A stretch of 60,131 bases of DNA from Dehalobacter sp. (GCA_023667845.1 JAMPIU010000006.1:1-60131); one strand, 5' to 3'. Shown: positions 1 to 8,830, numbered from the stretch's first letter. Numbers and translations: made by a program. The notes: generated by a model from the letters alone, not told the origin.

Positions 1-418
1 CTGCCTTTGTCCAGATATTTCTGGCCTCTTCGTCTTCCGGATAGATGGTTACCCAGAGCTTTTCGACGGGAATTTGCAGTACGCCGGTAATATATTCCCA
101 GGCCCATGGAATGACTTCCTCTTTAAAATAGTCCCCAAAAGAAAAATTCCCGAGCATCTCAAAAAAAGTATGGTGTCTGGCCGTTTTGCCGACACTCTCC
201 AGGTCAGGGGTTCGGACACATTTTTGAGCGGTGGTCGCTCTCGAAAACGGAGGCTCCACTTGCCTTAAAAAATATTGCTTAAACGGAACCATTCCGGCTA
301 CCGTTAAAAGTAAAGTAGGATCATCTTTCGGGATCAGGGAAGCACTGGGCTGAATAACATGTCCCTTTCCCTCAAAATACTTCAGAAACATTTCACGCAG
401 TTGATTTCCGGTATACAT
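1..418 (-). CDS. alaS: alanyl-tRNA synthetase, N-terminal part (cut by window edge)
   Basis: Charges tRNA-Ala with alanine in the cytoplasm. The leftward frame starts with [20 protein letters not shown] and continues through the class II aminoacylation core ([17 protein letters not shown], then [20 protein letters not shown]), which is the standard AlaRS N-terminus. About 139 of the usual 870-880 residues are present; the rest lies beyond position 1. The ATG at 416-418 is preceded by a strong AAGGAGG. The 250-bp leader up to 672 holds a repeated element (see 521-610) but no T-box core that I can recognise, although alaS is T-box controlled in many Firmicutes. Confidence 0.97.
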   Translation of the reverse strand, partial: MYTGNQLREMFLKYFEGKGHVIQPSASLIPKDDPTLLLTVAGMVPFKQYFLRQVEPPFSRATTAQKCVRTPDLESVGKTARHHTFFEMLGNFSFGDYFKEEVIPWAWEYITGVLQIPVEKLWVTIYPEDEEARNIWTKA

Positions 419-520
419 CTACTTCCTCCTTATATGGAAGGCTCCTCGTACCTTGTAACACGGTACTTAAGCTTATATTTATTACAGAATAGCAAGGGCA
501 AATCTTGCTAAGACATAAGA

Positions 521-610
521 AAACTTGGCTGGCACCAAGCCTCTTTGGCACAGGCGGCAGCCTTAGTTGCACTTAGGTAGTTCAGAAAGTACTTATACTT
601 TTTGATAAAC
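521..610. repeat. intergenic repeat copy A (partner at 51157-51224)
   Basis: The core at 558-607 (beginning CAGCCTTAGTTGCACTTAG) matches 51171-51221 at about 44 of 51 positions with one gap. Both copies are preceded by TTGGCTGG and end in a hairpin of the form CAGAAAGT-N-ACTTTYTGATA. Copy A carries roughly 20 extra bases between TTGGCTGG and the core. It lies in the leader of alaS, so it could also be transcribed. Nature unknown; it behaves like a small dispersed palindromic element. Confidence 0.6.
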
Positions 611-672
611 TAAAATAAGTATAGCCAAAAGAGAAGTTGCCTGTCAACAGACTTGACGGCCGCAAATCCTAC

Positions 673-1722
673 TTAATTCTTCGTTGACTTCAGATCTCGC
701 GGTGCAATCAGATAATAATATACATTTCTGATGATAATACGCAGGACCGCCGCCAGTGGAACGGCAAAAAGCATTCCGAGCAAACCGCCGATTTCCCCGC
801 CGGCCAAAAGAGCAAAAACGACCCAGAGCGGATGAAGCCCGATTTTATTGCTCATCAGACGCGGATTAATCAGATTGCTGTCCAGCTGTTGGACGATGAA
901 GATGACCAGTGTGACTTTTACAGCCATCAGAGGGGATCTGCTTAGGCCCAGCAAAATTGATGGTATGCCGCCTAAGATCGGACCAAAATACGGGATCAGA
1001 TTGGTAATTCCGCAAATGATCCCGATAATCAGCGCATATTCCATACCGATGAGCTTAATCCCTATGCCGATCAAAAAGCCGACGATAACCGCATCAATCA
1101 TATTGCCCTGGATATACCGCTTGATTACATAATCGATTTCCTGTAATAGCTTGTGCCACTGCTCCCGCATCCTGCCAGGGACAAGCATTAAAACCCCGTC
1201 CGTGATTTTTCTCCAGTCCGTTAAAAAATAGATGGCCAGAATTGGGGAAAGAACCATCAACCCGATGGAAGAAAGCAAAGCCGGAATATCTTCCATGACC
1301 TTTTCCAGCCAGCCGGTCAGATAGGATTGCCCCTGAATCAGTTTTTTATCCATTAATCTGCTGAGTTCTTCAGGCAGGATACTTTGCGGGTAGACACTTT
1401 TCCCGGTTTGTACATAATGGTAAATGACTTCCAGCCTCTCCGGCAGTACAACGGACAGTTTTCCAAGCTCCAGGTAAAACGTAGGCAGCAGCAGTAAAAA
1501 CAGCACAGCAAGCAAAACCACAATCCAAAGGAAAATCAAGGCAATTGCCCACCGCCGGCGCAGGCCTTTTTTTTCGAGCCAATTGACCATGGGACTTAAA
1601 AGGTAGGCGATAACGGCACCTGCTGCAAAAGAAAAAGCAATCTTTTTAACCTTCATAAACAGCAGGAAACCCGCGATAACCAGCAAGATGCCAAAAATCC
1701 AACGCAGCTTGGTCTGTCCCAT
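673..1722 (-). CDS. AI-2E family transporter (PF01594 type permease)
   Basis: A 349-residue polytopic membrane protein with about eight hydrophobic segments. The N-terminal pair (around residues 8-50), the central soluble stretch (about 80-145) and the C-terminal block with LIPYFGPILGGIPS and LWVVFALLAGGEIGGLLGM are typical of the AI-2E / YdgG / YtvI permease family. Substrates of most members are unknown; some export AI-2 and some are Na+/H+ antiporters, so no substrate is claimed. The ATG at 1722 has a GGGGGG ribosome binding site. It lies upstream of alaS in the same direction, but the 250-bp gap argues for separate transcription. Confidence 0.85.
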   Translation of the reverse strand: MGQTKLRWIFGILLVIAGFLLFMKVKKIAFSFAAGAVIAYLLSPMVNWLEKKGLRRRWAIALIFLWIVVLLAVLFLLLLPTFYLELGKLSVVLPERLEVIYHYVQTGKSVYPQSILPEELSRLMDKKLIQGQSYLTGWLEKVMEDIPALLSSIGLMVLSPILAIYFLTDWRKITDGVLMLVPGRMREQWHKLLQEIDYVIKRYIQGNMIDAVIVGFLIGIGIKLIGMEYALIIGIICGITNLIPYFGPILGGIPSILLGLSRSPLMAVKVTLVIFIVQQLDSNLINPRLMSNKIGLHPLWVVFALLAGGEIGGLLGMLFAVPLAAVLRIIIRNVYYYLIAPRDLKSTKN

Positions 1723-1920
1723 ACGCGCCCCCCAGTTATGTTTTAAGACAAATAAAGGGCGGTCTTTTCAAAATGAATTTGAAAATCCCAACCCCCGATG
1801 GACAGGCCGTAGCCTTTGCTTCTTGGCCTTGCCGCTACTTGCTATCCATGGTATAAGCGAAGCGCCAACTCTATTCTCCGCATGCACGGTATGAAGAACT
1901 CTAGACATGGCAACTCGGCG

Positions 1921-2124
1921 TCATTCAGCAGCTGCCTGAGCCTGAACGATCTGCTCGCTTTCAAGGAAGAAATCTTCCCACGCTACCAGTGTCCCATCTT
2001 CTTCCAAATCAAATACGACTACCTGATCGGTATGACTGTTAAACTCAATAAAACAGTCCCAGCAATAGTATTGTTCCACACCGACCTTTCCGGTCTGTCG
2101 TCCCCCGCAAACCGGGCAAATCAT
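1921..2124 (-). CDS. small zinc-ribbon protein
   Basis: A 67-residue protein with CPVCGG at residues 3-8 and CWDC around residues 21-24, a four-cysteine zinc ribbon, followed by an acidic stretch (VVVFDLEEDGTLVAWEDFFL). Its ATG overlaps the stop of the upstream PRC-barrel gene by four bases (ATGA at 2121-2124), so the two are translationally coupled and probably act together. The function is unknown. A 200-bp gap downstream of it (1723-1920) shows no further gene. Confidence 0.7.
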   Translation of the reverse strand: MICPVCGGRQTGKVGVEQYYCWDCFIEFNSHTDQVVVFDLEEDGTLVAWEDFFLESEQIVQAQAAAE

Positions 2125-2585
2125 GACAATGAACCTCCTTCAATTACAACAACATCCTGGCTCTCGCAAAGAATGTTTTCCTCAAATACAGCCTCCCTGC
2201 CCTTCATCAAATCCGCAAAAAGGCCGTCTGATATTTCATAACCAAGTACTTTTTGGACCGTATTGTCCACATAGATATCACCTATTGTTCCTTTGATATC
2301 GCCTTCTCCATTAAAGACCTTGTTTCCGACTTTCTGAGACCAGGATGCACCTGAAATCTTTTTCCCTTCTGGATTCTTAACAGCAAGGGAATCCTTGCCG
2401 AAAGATACGATATCATCTCTGCTCATGTCTTCGAGCGGGTGCGTAAGCAGGGAATCTTTTTCCACGATAACGCCGGAAACCGTATTGTCTTTTTCATTAT
2501 ATATGATATCTTTTACCCAACCCAGACGTTCCCCGGAATTCAGATCAATCACCGGGAGCCGGACAATATCTCTCATCCTCCGCAT
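2121..2585 (-). CDS. PRC-barrel domain protein
   Basis: A 154-residue soluble protein with two PRC-barrel-like halves. The first (residues 1-75) has DIVRLPVIDLNSGERLGWVK and DDIVSFGKDSLAV; the second (about 80-150) has KVFNGEGDIKGTIGDIYVD and GYEISDGLFADLMKGR. This arrangement is common in the YlmC/YrrD family of sporulating Firmicutes. The start at 2585 has GAGGG five bases upstream. It is coupled to the zinc-ribbon gene. A second, larger PRC protein is at 29638-30477. The role is unknown; PRC barrels usually bind other proteins or RNA. Confidence 0.75.
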   Translation of the reverse strand: MRRMRDIVRLPVIDLNSGERLGWVKDIIYNEKDNTVSGVIVEKDSLLTHPLEDMSRDDIVSFGKDSLAVKNPEGKKISGASWSQKVGNKVFNGEGDIKGTIGDIYVDNTVQKVLGYEISDGLFADLMKGREAVFEENILCESQDVVVIEGGSLS

Positions 2586-2640
2586 AATTCCCTCATTTGC
2601 CTTAGGATTATATCCGGTATTATTGCCGGAATATCAGGAT

Positions 2641-2709
2641 AATATTCCTTTCAGCAGTATTGCAATCTATATTATGACATAAAACTGAAATATTGCTGAA
2701 AGGAGTATT
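2641..2709. repeat. 21-bp inverted repeat between mnmA and the PRC gene
   Basis: Arms at 2641-2661 and 2689-2709 pair over 21 bp with two mismatches around a 27-base loop. There is no T-run on either side, so it does not look like a simple intrinsic terminator. It lies just past the mnmA stop (leftward) and in the leader of the PRC/zinc-ribbon pair, so it may be a 3' stabilising hairpin or a binding palindrome. Confidence 0.5.
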
Positions 2710-2740
2710 TCGCACGAGTCAGCCCTTCGGCAATCGTTTC

Positions 2741-3823
2741 TTATTCTGTCTTAAGAAGATCTTGGCGGATTCCGCGCTTATCCGATACAATGACCCCTCC
2801 GCCCTGAACTGTCGGCCCGTCATAAAATACAACCGACTGACCGGGAGTAACTGCCCGCTGCGGAGTCTCAAACTCAACCCTGACAAGATTATTTTCAGGA
2901 TAAAGAACAGCTGCTGCGGGATTCGCCTTGTAACGAATCTTCGCCTGCACCTTCAAGGGTCCGGACAGCCTTTCCAGAGCAATCCAGTTCAAACCTGTCG
3001 CCCAGAGAACATCGGTAAAGACATCATTGTCTTCTCCGAGTATTACCCTGTTGCCAACCGGGTCAATCGAAGCCACAAACATTGGTTTGCCAAATGTTGT
3101 CCCTAATCCTTTGCGCTGTCCGACCGTATAATGGATCAATCCCCTGTGTCTGCCGATAATGCGGCCGGAGAGATCCGTGAAATCACCTGGTTCAGAATCT
3201 TTTTCCATTGCCGCCCTAATATATTCCGCATAGTTGTTGTCAGGAATAAAACAGATTTCCTGACTCTCACTGCTGTCGGCAGCTTTCAGGTTCCTAGCTC
3301 TCGCCAAGTCCCTGACCTGTTCTTTCGTATAATCACCAAGCGGGAAAAGTGCATGGGCAATCTGGTCCTGGCTCAAGGAGTATAATACATAACTCTGGTC
3401 TTTTTTCGCATCCAGCCCGGTTTGGATCAGCCAGCGGCCTGAAGTCGCGTCAACCGTTTTCCGAACGTAATGACCGGTCGCAAGATAGTCGGCACCAAGC
3501 CCGCGCGACTGTTTCAGCAATTCTCCGAATTTGATTTTCCGGTTACACAGCACACACGGATTCGGCGTTTCCCCTCTGTAGTAGCTTTCCGCAAAAGAAT
3601 CAATGACTTCCTGTTTGAAAACCGTCCGGAAATCAAGCACATGCAGCGGTATCCTGAGCTGCTCAGCCGCTTCCAGTGCAGCAGTTTCAGCAGAGCCGCC
3701 TTCATGGGTTAGAATGGTGACTCCGATCACTTCATGACCATTTTCTTGAAGTAAAGCAGCGGCCGTGGAACTATCCACGCCGCCACTCATTCCAACAGCA
3801 ACTTTCATACGTTTAACCTTCAT
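2741..3823 (-). CDS. mnmA: tRNA-specific 2-thiouridylase
   Basis: Adenylates and thiolates U34 of the Lys, Glu and Gln tRNAs, using persulfide sulfur relayed from a cysteine desulfurase. The 360-residue length is standard. The PP-loop GMSGGVDSS is near residue 11, the first catalytic cysteine is in PNPCVLCNRKIKFG, and the second is in SQEICFIPDNNYAEYI; the C-terminal beta barrel (TVGQRKGLG onward) is present. It starts seven bases after the iscU stop with a GAGGAAG site, so it is the last gene of the iscR-like/iscS/iscU/mnmA run, next to its sulfur donor. Confidence 0.96.
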   Translation of the reverse strand: MKVKRMKVAVGMSGGVDSSTAAALLQENGHEVIGVTILTHEGGSAETAALEAAEQLRIPLHVLDFRTVFKQEVIDSFAESYYRGETPNPCVLCNRKIKFGELLKQSRGLGADYLATGHYVRKTVDATSGRWLIQTGLDAKKDQSYVLYSLSQDQIAHALFPLGDYTKEQVRDLARARNLKAADSSESQEICFIPDNNYAEYIRAAMEKDSEPGDFTDLSGRIIGRHRGLIHYTVGQRKGLGTTFGKPMFVASIDPVGNRVILGEDNDVFTDVLWATGLNWIALERLSGPLKVQAKIRYKANPAAAVLYPENNLVRVEFETPQRAVTPGQSVVFYDGPTVQGGGVIVSDKRGIRQDLLKTE

Positions 3824-3829
3824 ACTTCC

Positions 3830-4204
3830 TCAGACCTTGGTCTTTTTCTGGATGTAGTCTTTGATAGCTTCATGAACAGCATCTGCGGCAAGATTGGAAC
3901 AGTGCAGCTTGGCTTCAGGCAAACCTCCAAGGGCTTCGGCCACAGCAGCATTCGAAATATCCAGGGCTTCATTCACGCTTTTGCCTTTGACCATTTCCGT
4001 AACCATACTGCTGGTCGCTACCGCAGCCCCGCAGCCAAATGTCTTAAACTTGATATCTTTGATAATGTCGTTTTCAACAACCATGGAAATCCGCATAATG
4101 TCGCCGCACTTGGCGTTGCCGACTTGCCCTACGCCATTTGCATTTTCAATTTCACCTACGTTGCGGGGATTCGTAAAATGGTCGATTACTTTTTCTGAAT
4201 ACAT
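3830..4204 (-). CDS. iscU: iron-sulfur cluster scaffold IscU/NifU-like
   Basis: The scaffold on which [2Fe-2S] clusters are assembled from sulfur delivered by IscS. The 124-residue protein starts MYSEKVIDHFTNPRNVGE, the classic IscU N-terminus, and has the three ligand cysteines: C33 in AKCGD (with the conserved D35), C58 in FGCGAA and C102 in LHCSNLA. The ATG at 4204 fits the AGGAGTG site better than an in-frame GTG nine bases upstream. No hscA, hscB or fdx follows, so this is a minimal ISC set, as in clostridial nifS-nifU pairs. Confidence 0.95.
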   Translation of the reverse strand: MYSEKVIDHFTNPRNVGEIENANGVGQVGNAKCGDIMRISMVVENDIIKDIKFKTFGCGAAVATSSMVTEMVKGKSVNEALDISNAAVAEALGGLPEAKLHCSNLAADAVHEAIKDYIQKKTKV

Positions 4205-4273
4205 CTGATTCACTCCTGTCTTATTCCTGTCTTTCAGCTTGCTTCGAGGAACTATTTATTTGCTTTAACTAGT

Positions 4274-5443
4274 TCAAATTGCTTTATGATATAAAGGAGA
4301 CATTTCTCTTAAGCGCTGCACGATCTTCGGAAGCTCCTGTAACACATAATCGATCTCTTCATCCGTATTCTGTCTGCCAAGCGAGAGTCTCAGGGAACCA
4401 TGGGCAACCTCATGGCTTAGACCCATGGCCAGTAAAACATGCGAAGGGTCCAAAGATCCCGAAGTACAGGCCGAACCGCTGGAACCGGCTATTCCAACCA
4501 AATCGAGACTTAAGAGCAGGGATTCTCCTTCAATGAAATTAACGCTGATATTGACATTGTTCGGGAGACGCTTGGCACCGCGCGGGCCGTTCACCTTGAC
4601 ATGATCAATGCCGGCGAGAATTCCGTCAAATAATTTATCACGGAGTCTGACCAGTTCAGTATTTTCGTCTGCCATCCTTTGTCCGGCCAACTCACAGGCT
4701 TTGCCGAAACCAATGATCCCCGGAGCGTTTTCCGTACCGGAACGGATCTTTCTCTCCTGCGAACCGCCAAAAACAAGCGGAGAAATCCTGACGCCTTTGC
4801 GGATGTATAAAGCACCGACCCCTTTAGGGCCATAGATCTTATGGCTCGATATCGTTAAAAGATCAACATTCATCTGATTTACATCGATTGGCAGTTTTCC
4901 AAGGGACTGGACGGCATCGACATGGAAAAGAATTCCTTTTTCCCTGGCAATCCGGCCTATTTCAGCGACAGGCTGAATCGACCCAACCTCGTTGTTGGCG
5001 TGCATAATACTGATTAAAATCGTGTCCGGACGGATTGCCTTTTCGATATCCTGAACACTTATCAAGCCTTCCTCATCGACCGGCACAATGGTTATTTCGT
5101 AGCCGTTTTTAGCCAGGTATTTAAAAGTATCCAGAACAGCATGGTGCTCAATCGCCGAAGTTATCAGGTGCGTACCTTTTTTTACGTTTGCTCTGGCAGC
5201 ACCCTGAATGGCCAGATTATCAGCTTCCGTTCCGCCGCTGGTAAAGGTAATCTCCGAAGGGTTTGCTCCAATCAGAGATGCAACCTGTTCTCTGGCTTCG
5301 TCGATGGCCTTATGGACTTGTCTTCCAAAGGAATGTACGCTGGATGGGTTTCCGTAGTACTCTGTAAAGTACACCGTCATCAATTCTGCCACCTGCGGGT
5401 CAACCGGCGTTGTGGCACTATGATCTAAATATATTCGTTTCAT
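4274..5443 (-). CDS. iscS: cysteine desulfurase
   Basis: A PLP enzyme that removes sulfur from cysteine as an enzyme persulfide for Fe-S clusters and tRNA thiolation. At 389 residues it is a full group I desulfurase: N-terminal YLDHSATTPVDP, the PLP-histidine region HHAVLDTF, PLP lysine in SSHKIYGPKGVGAL, and catalytic cysteine in GSACTSGSLDPSHVLLAMG. It starts at ATG 5443 with GGAGGAT. It is followed by iscU after 69 bases and then mnmA, its two likely sulfur acceptors. An IscS rather than a SufS or a housekeeping NifS is likely from the tRNA partner. Confidence 0.95.
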   Translation of the reverse strand: MKRIYLDHSATTPVDPQVAELMTVYFTEYYGNPSSVHSFGRQVHKAIDEAREQVASLIGANPSEITFTSGGTEADNLAIQGAARANVKKGTHLITSAIEHHAVLDTFKYLAKNGYEITIVPVDEEGLISVQDIEKAIRPDTILISIMHANNEVGSIQPVAEIGRIAREKGILFHVDAVQSLGKLPIDVNQMNVDLLTISSHKIYGPKGVGALYIRKGVRISPLVFGGSQERKIRSGTENAPGIIGFGKACELAGQRMADENTELVRLRDKLFDGILAGIDHVKVNGPRGAKRLPNNVNISVNFIEGESLLLSLDLVGIAGSSGSACTSGSLDPSHVLLAMGLSHEVAHGSLRLSLGRQNTDEEIDYVLQELPKIVQRLREMSPLYHKAI

Positions 5444-5518
5444 CTTATCCTCCGTTAAGCAGCTCTTATCTGCCGACCCTTATCTGACAGATCGTAGCAA
5501 AATCATCATCTCAGACAT

Positions 5519-5962
5519 CTATTGCAGGAATCCCAAGTCTTCTCCGCCGCTGCCTGCTTCTTTTAGTAAATCCGCCAGAGAAATGGAATCGACAACACCG
5601 TTGATGGAATCCCTAACCTTCACCCATACTTCCCGCGTTACGCAGAAATCTGTTTTCTGGCAGCAGTCTTCTTCCGACTGGGTACCACACTCGACTGGTG
5701 CGATCGGTCCTTCCAGTACCCTGATCACATCACCGATATTGATTTGTTCCGGACGTTTGGCCAGTTCATACCCGCCCTGGGGCCCCCGGATGCTTCTGAC
5801 CAGCCCCGCCTTACGCAGCTCAGGAATAAGCTGTTCCAGATAATGCTCGGATAGTTTCTGCCTGTCAGCGACAGACTTCAGGGAAACCGGACCATCAGCT
5901 GCATGCTGGGCTAAATCAACCATGATTTGTACCCCATATCTGCCTCTGGTAGAAAATCTCAC
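5519..5962 (-). CDS. Rrf2 family regulator, IscR-like with cysteines
   Basis: A winged-helix repressor of 147 residues, likely controlling the iscS-iscU-mnmA genes directly downstream. I place the start at GTG 5962 (MRFSTRGRYGVQIMVDLA), because GAGGTGA lies five bases before it; the longer frame has no site. The helix-turn-helix and wing (LKSVADRQKLSEHYLEQL, IRGPQGGYELAK) are clear. Cysteines C92, C100, C101 and C107 sit where IscR carries its [2Fe-2S] ligands, though with a seven-residue first gap rather than five. That suggests an iron-sulfur sensor rather than CymR, which is an inference. Confidence 0.85.
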   Translation of the reverse strand: MRFSTRGRYGVQIMVDLAQHAADGPVSLKSVADRQKLSEHYLEQLIPELRKAGLVRSIRGPQGGYELAKRPEQINIGDVIRVLEGPIAPVECGTQSEEDCCQKTDFCVTREVWVKVRDSINGVVDSISLADLLKEAGSGGEDLGFLQ

Positions 5963-6186
5963 GCAATTCACCTCATACCATGCAAAATGTTTGCCCTTCA
6001 TCAGTACGTTTATATCCTACTAAACCAATCGGAATTTGTCAATAAGCATTCTGGTTATTCTTTTGCAATTTTATTTGTTATAATGGATTCATCTTTCATC
6101 TTTCATCTTTCATAACATTTCCTTTTTATGATTGATTTATTAATGATCAAGTATATCTGCAAGAATAATTTTGGAGGAAAAAGAAA

Positions 6187-7482
6187 ATGAATCTTTTTTC
6201 GGCTGCTTTTGACTCCGGTAAAGTTGCTCCCCTGGCCGAGAGAATGCGTCCCCGCACCCTCGAAGAATTTATCGGCCAACAGGAAATTCTCGGTCCCGGC
6301 AAACTTTTGCGCCGTGCCATTGAAGCAGACCGGGTGACATCGATCATTTTATACGGTCCGCCTGGAACAGGTAAAACATCCCTGGCCCAGGTCATCGCCA
6401 ATAAAACGACCTCAAACTTTATCCGGATCAATGCTGTTTCTTCCGGCGTCAAAGAGCTCAGAGATATCCTGGAAAAAGCCGAGGAAAGGCTGCATCTTTA
6501 TCAGCAGCAGACGCTTGTGTTCTGCGATGAAGTTCACCGTTTCAACAAAGGCCAGCAAGATGTTCTTCTCCCGGCTATTGAACGCGGTATGATCACCTTT
6601 ATCGGAGCAACCACTGAAAACCCTTATTTTGAAATCAACTCCGCTCTTTTAAGCCGTTCCACGATTTTCAGGCTGAATCTTCTTTCAGAACAGGAACTCC
6701 GTCTGGGGCTTGAGAATGCCTTGAAGGACAAAGAGCGCGGTCTTGGTGATTACCATACGGAGATTACCGCAGAAGCATTTCAGCATTGGGTGGATTATGC
6801 CGGCGGAGATTTGCGCCGGGCGTTAAATGCGCTCGAACTTGCAGTTCTGACCACAGCTCCCGAAGACGGGGTCCGCAGGATTGATCTGGAAACCGCCATA
6901 GAGTCCGTTCAGGAAAGGCACTTCCGTTTTGACAAAAACGGTGACAACCATTACGACATGATTTCGGCGATGATCAAAAGTATGCGCGGGTCCGATCCTG
7001 ATGCGGCCCTTTATTGGTTTGCTGTTCTGCTGGAATCAGGCGAGAACCCGCGGTTCATCATGCGCAGGATCATCGTGCATGCTTCCGAAGATGTCGGCCT
7101 CGCTGACCCGACAGTCATGCTACAGGCCCATGCTGCAGCCAATGCCTTGGAGTGGGTTGGCCTGCCCGAAGCCAGGATACCGATGGCACAAGCCGTCCTG
7201 GCTATTGCGACTGCTCCGAAGAGCAATTCTGTTGTTGCGGCGATCAGTCAGGCCCAGGAATACGTTAAAACGAACAAAGCCGGCCAAGTGCCGCTGCATC
7301 TGAAGGATGCCTCTTACCCCGGCGCCAAGAAGTTTGGCCACGGCTTAGACTATCTTTACCCGCATGCTTATCCGGGCAACTGGGTCGAACAGGACTACCT
7401 TCCCGAAGAAGCCAAGGGAGCAAAATTCTTTGACCCGACCGGCCGCGGAATAGACAAGAACAGAGGAAAACCGTCTTCATAA
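6187..7482 (+). CDS. rarA: replication-associated recombination protein A (AAA+ ATPase)
   Basis: RarA/MgsA acts at stalled replication forks, interacting with SSB. The 431-residue protein has Walker A GPPGTGKT at 57-64, Walker B around VFCDEVHRF, sensor region GATTENPYFEINSALLSR, and the C-terminal RarA tetramerisation part ending PLHLKDASYPGAKKFGHG. The ATG has TGGAGG eight bases upstream. It is transcribed rightward, divergent from the Rrf2 gene, and stands alone. Downstream an AT-rich palindrome at 7497-7518 might terminate it, but this is weak. Confidence 0.96.
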   Translation: MNLFSAAFDSGKVAPLAERMRPRTLEEFIGQQEILGPGKLLRRAIEADRVTSIILYGPPGTGKTSLAQVIANKTTSNFIRINAVSSGVKELRDILEKAEERLHLYQQQTLVFCDEVHRFNKGQQDVLLPAIERGMITFIGATTENPYFEINSALLSRSTIFRLNLLSEQELRLGLENALKDKERGLGDYHTEITAEAFQHWVDYAGGDLRRALNALELAVLTTAPEDGVRRIDLETAIESVQERHFRFDKNGDNHYDMISAMIKSMRGSDPDAALYWFAVLLESGENPRFIMRRIIVHASEDVGLADPTVMLQAHAAANALEWVGLPEARIPMAQAVLAIATAPKSNSVVAAISQAQEYVKTNKAGQVPLHLKDASYPGAKKFGHGLDYLYPHAYPGNWVEQDYLPEEAKGAKFFDPTGRGIDKNRGKPSS

Positions 7483-7562
7483 ACTTCCCTAATCAGTGAG
7501 AAAAATATTTTTTCTTCACAATGCCAATGCCAAATAGTTGGGCAACAATTAAAAATCCGAGG

Positions 7563-7603
7563 CAAAAAAATGCACACCTTGCTGTTTTTGGCACAAGTGT
7601 GCA
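7563..7603 (-). terminator. intrinsic terminator of the diguanylate cyclase gene
   Basis: Stem TGCACACCTTG / CAAGTGTGCA (7571-7603, one bulged base), with seven A on the plus strand at 7564-7570, which become a U-run for leftward transcription. It lies 47 bases past the leftward stop at 7650. Confidence 0.75.
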
Positions 7604-7649
7604 TCGATTACCTCAAAAAAAGAAAAAAAGAAATCAGACTAACATCAGA

Positions 7650-8657
7650 CTAACTGTTCTTCTTTTCTCTTTTCTTTTCATACATGACCTGATCTGCTTT
7701 TGCCAGTACGTCATTCGGGGTCTGGCATCCCTGCAACGGGGCAATCCCGAAACTAAGATCGACCTTCGGTTCAATATTTTTCACATAGTCTTTAAATTCC
7801 GCTTTGACTTGTTCCAAAACTGTCTCCACGTGTCCGCTTTCACCAAAATAAATAATAATAAATTCATCGCCGCCCCAGCGGCTGATCATATTTTTCCCAT
7901 TATCAAAATACCGCCTTAAAATAGCCCCCAAACGTTTAAGTCCATCGTCTCCGGCTAGATGTCCTTCTTTATCATTAATCATCTTAAAATTATCGACATC
8001 AAGCATGATCAAATGACCATTATGATTTCCGGATTCAAACTGCTGCTGCAGGATCTCATTAAAATTTCTTCGGTTCAGCAGCCCCGTCAGCTCATCAAAA
8101 TGAGCGAGTTGCATGAGCCTTCGATTCGTCTGGTAGTAAGCGTCAGCAAAATAGCGTACAACTAAGAAACTCAAAAACAGGACAATTGGAACCTGAATCA
8201 GCTGATCCACGAAAAAACTGCCGGGATCGAGTACGGGTATTTTTTCCGGGAAATAATGGGCATAAGTGTGGACACCGATAAAAGCCAGAATAATCACAGC
8301 GATAATTGTATTGCGATACCAGCCGTCCAGAATGTAACTGACGACAATCAAGAGAAAAAATATGTACGCAATCGTAAAGCTGTTACTACCTCCGGCATCG
8401 ATAAAACTAAAAGGCAGAACAATCCCTGTCAGAACCAAAAAAAACAAAAATTTGCTGCGATCGGAAAAACCCCTATGTCTTTCATACAATATACTGCATA
8501 ATGCTAAAACAAGTAAAAAAATCCATTTAATATTGAGGCTTAATGGGTAGCCTACAGCAAGGTTTCCAATAATAGAAAAGGCTGATAGCAGTACCATGGC
8601 CTCTAACAGGACTACATAAAACCTCTGCTTAAGATTCGTTTCCTTCACTAACCCCAT
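7650..8657 (-). CDS. membrane-bound diguanylate cyclase (GGDEF)
   Basis: Makes cyclic di-GMP from two GTP. The N-terminal 175 residues hold six hydrophobic segments (about 15-35, 42-58, 69-86, 94-110, 115-130 and 148-168), a membrane sensor of no named type that I recognise. The GGDEF domain begins at FDELTGLLNRRNF (188-200) and the active site GGDEF is intact at 262-266. The residues just before it (NGKNMISRW) have no RxxD, so the product-inhibition I-site is missing. No EAL or HD-GYP partner lies nearby. The ATG start has only a weak site, so a nearby start is possible. Confidence 0.9.
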   Translation of the reverse strand: MGLVKETNLKQRFYVVLLEAMVLLSAFSIIGNLAVGYPLSLNIKWIFLLVLALCSILYERHRGFSDRSKFLFFLVLTGIVLPFSFIDAGGSNSFTIAYIFFLLIVVSYILDGWYRNTIIAVIILAFIGVHTYAHYFPEKIPVLDPGSFFVDQLIQVPIVLFLSFLVVRYFADAYYQTNRRLMQLAHFDELTGLLNRRNFNEILQQQFESGNHNGHLIMLDVDNFKMINDKEGHLAGDDGLKRLGAILRRYFDNGKNMISRWGGDEFIIIYFGESGHVETVLEQVKAEFKDYVKNIEPKVDLSFGIAPLQGCQTPNDVLAKADQVMYEKKREKKNS

Positions 8658-8805
8658 CTCTATTCTTTTTAAGTTAATACCATTCTATTGAAAATCATAA
8701 CATGATATTTTTTGGATAACAATCATAATTTTGGAAATATTTTCACAAAATGATCATATAGATCGTTTATTTTTTCCTGCAATCTTTAAGCTGAACATCA
8801 AGACA

Positions 8806-8830
8806 AAACAATAACCCGGAAGAGCCGGGT
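8806..8830 (-). terminator. intrinsic terminator of azoR
   Basis: Stem ACCCGG / CCGGGT at 8814-8830 with loop AAGAG; leftward it is followed by TATTGTTTT. It lies 42 bases beyond the azoR stop. Confidence 0.8.

Noticed and set aside
419..672. T-box riboswitch in the alaS leader
   Set aside because: Such leaders are common for alaS in Firmicutes, and a small hairpin GTACC/GGTAC exists near 450-470, but I find no T-box core of the GGTGGNACCGCG kind and no specifier stem.
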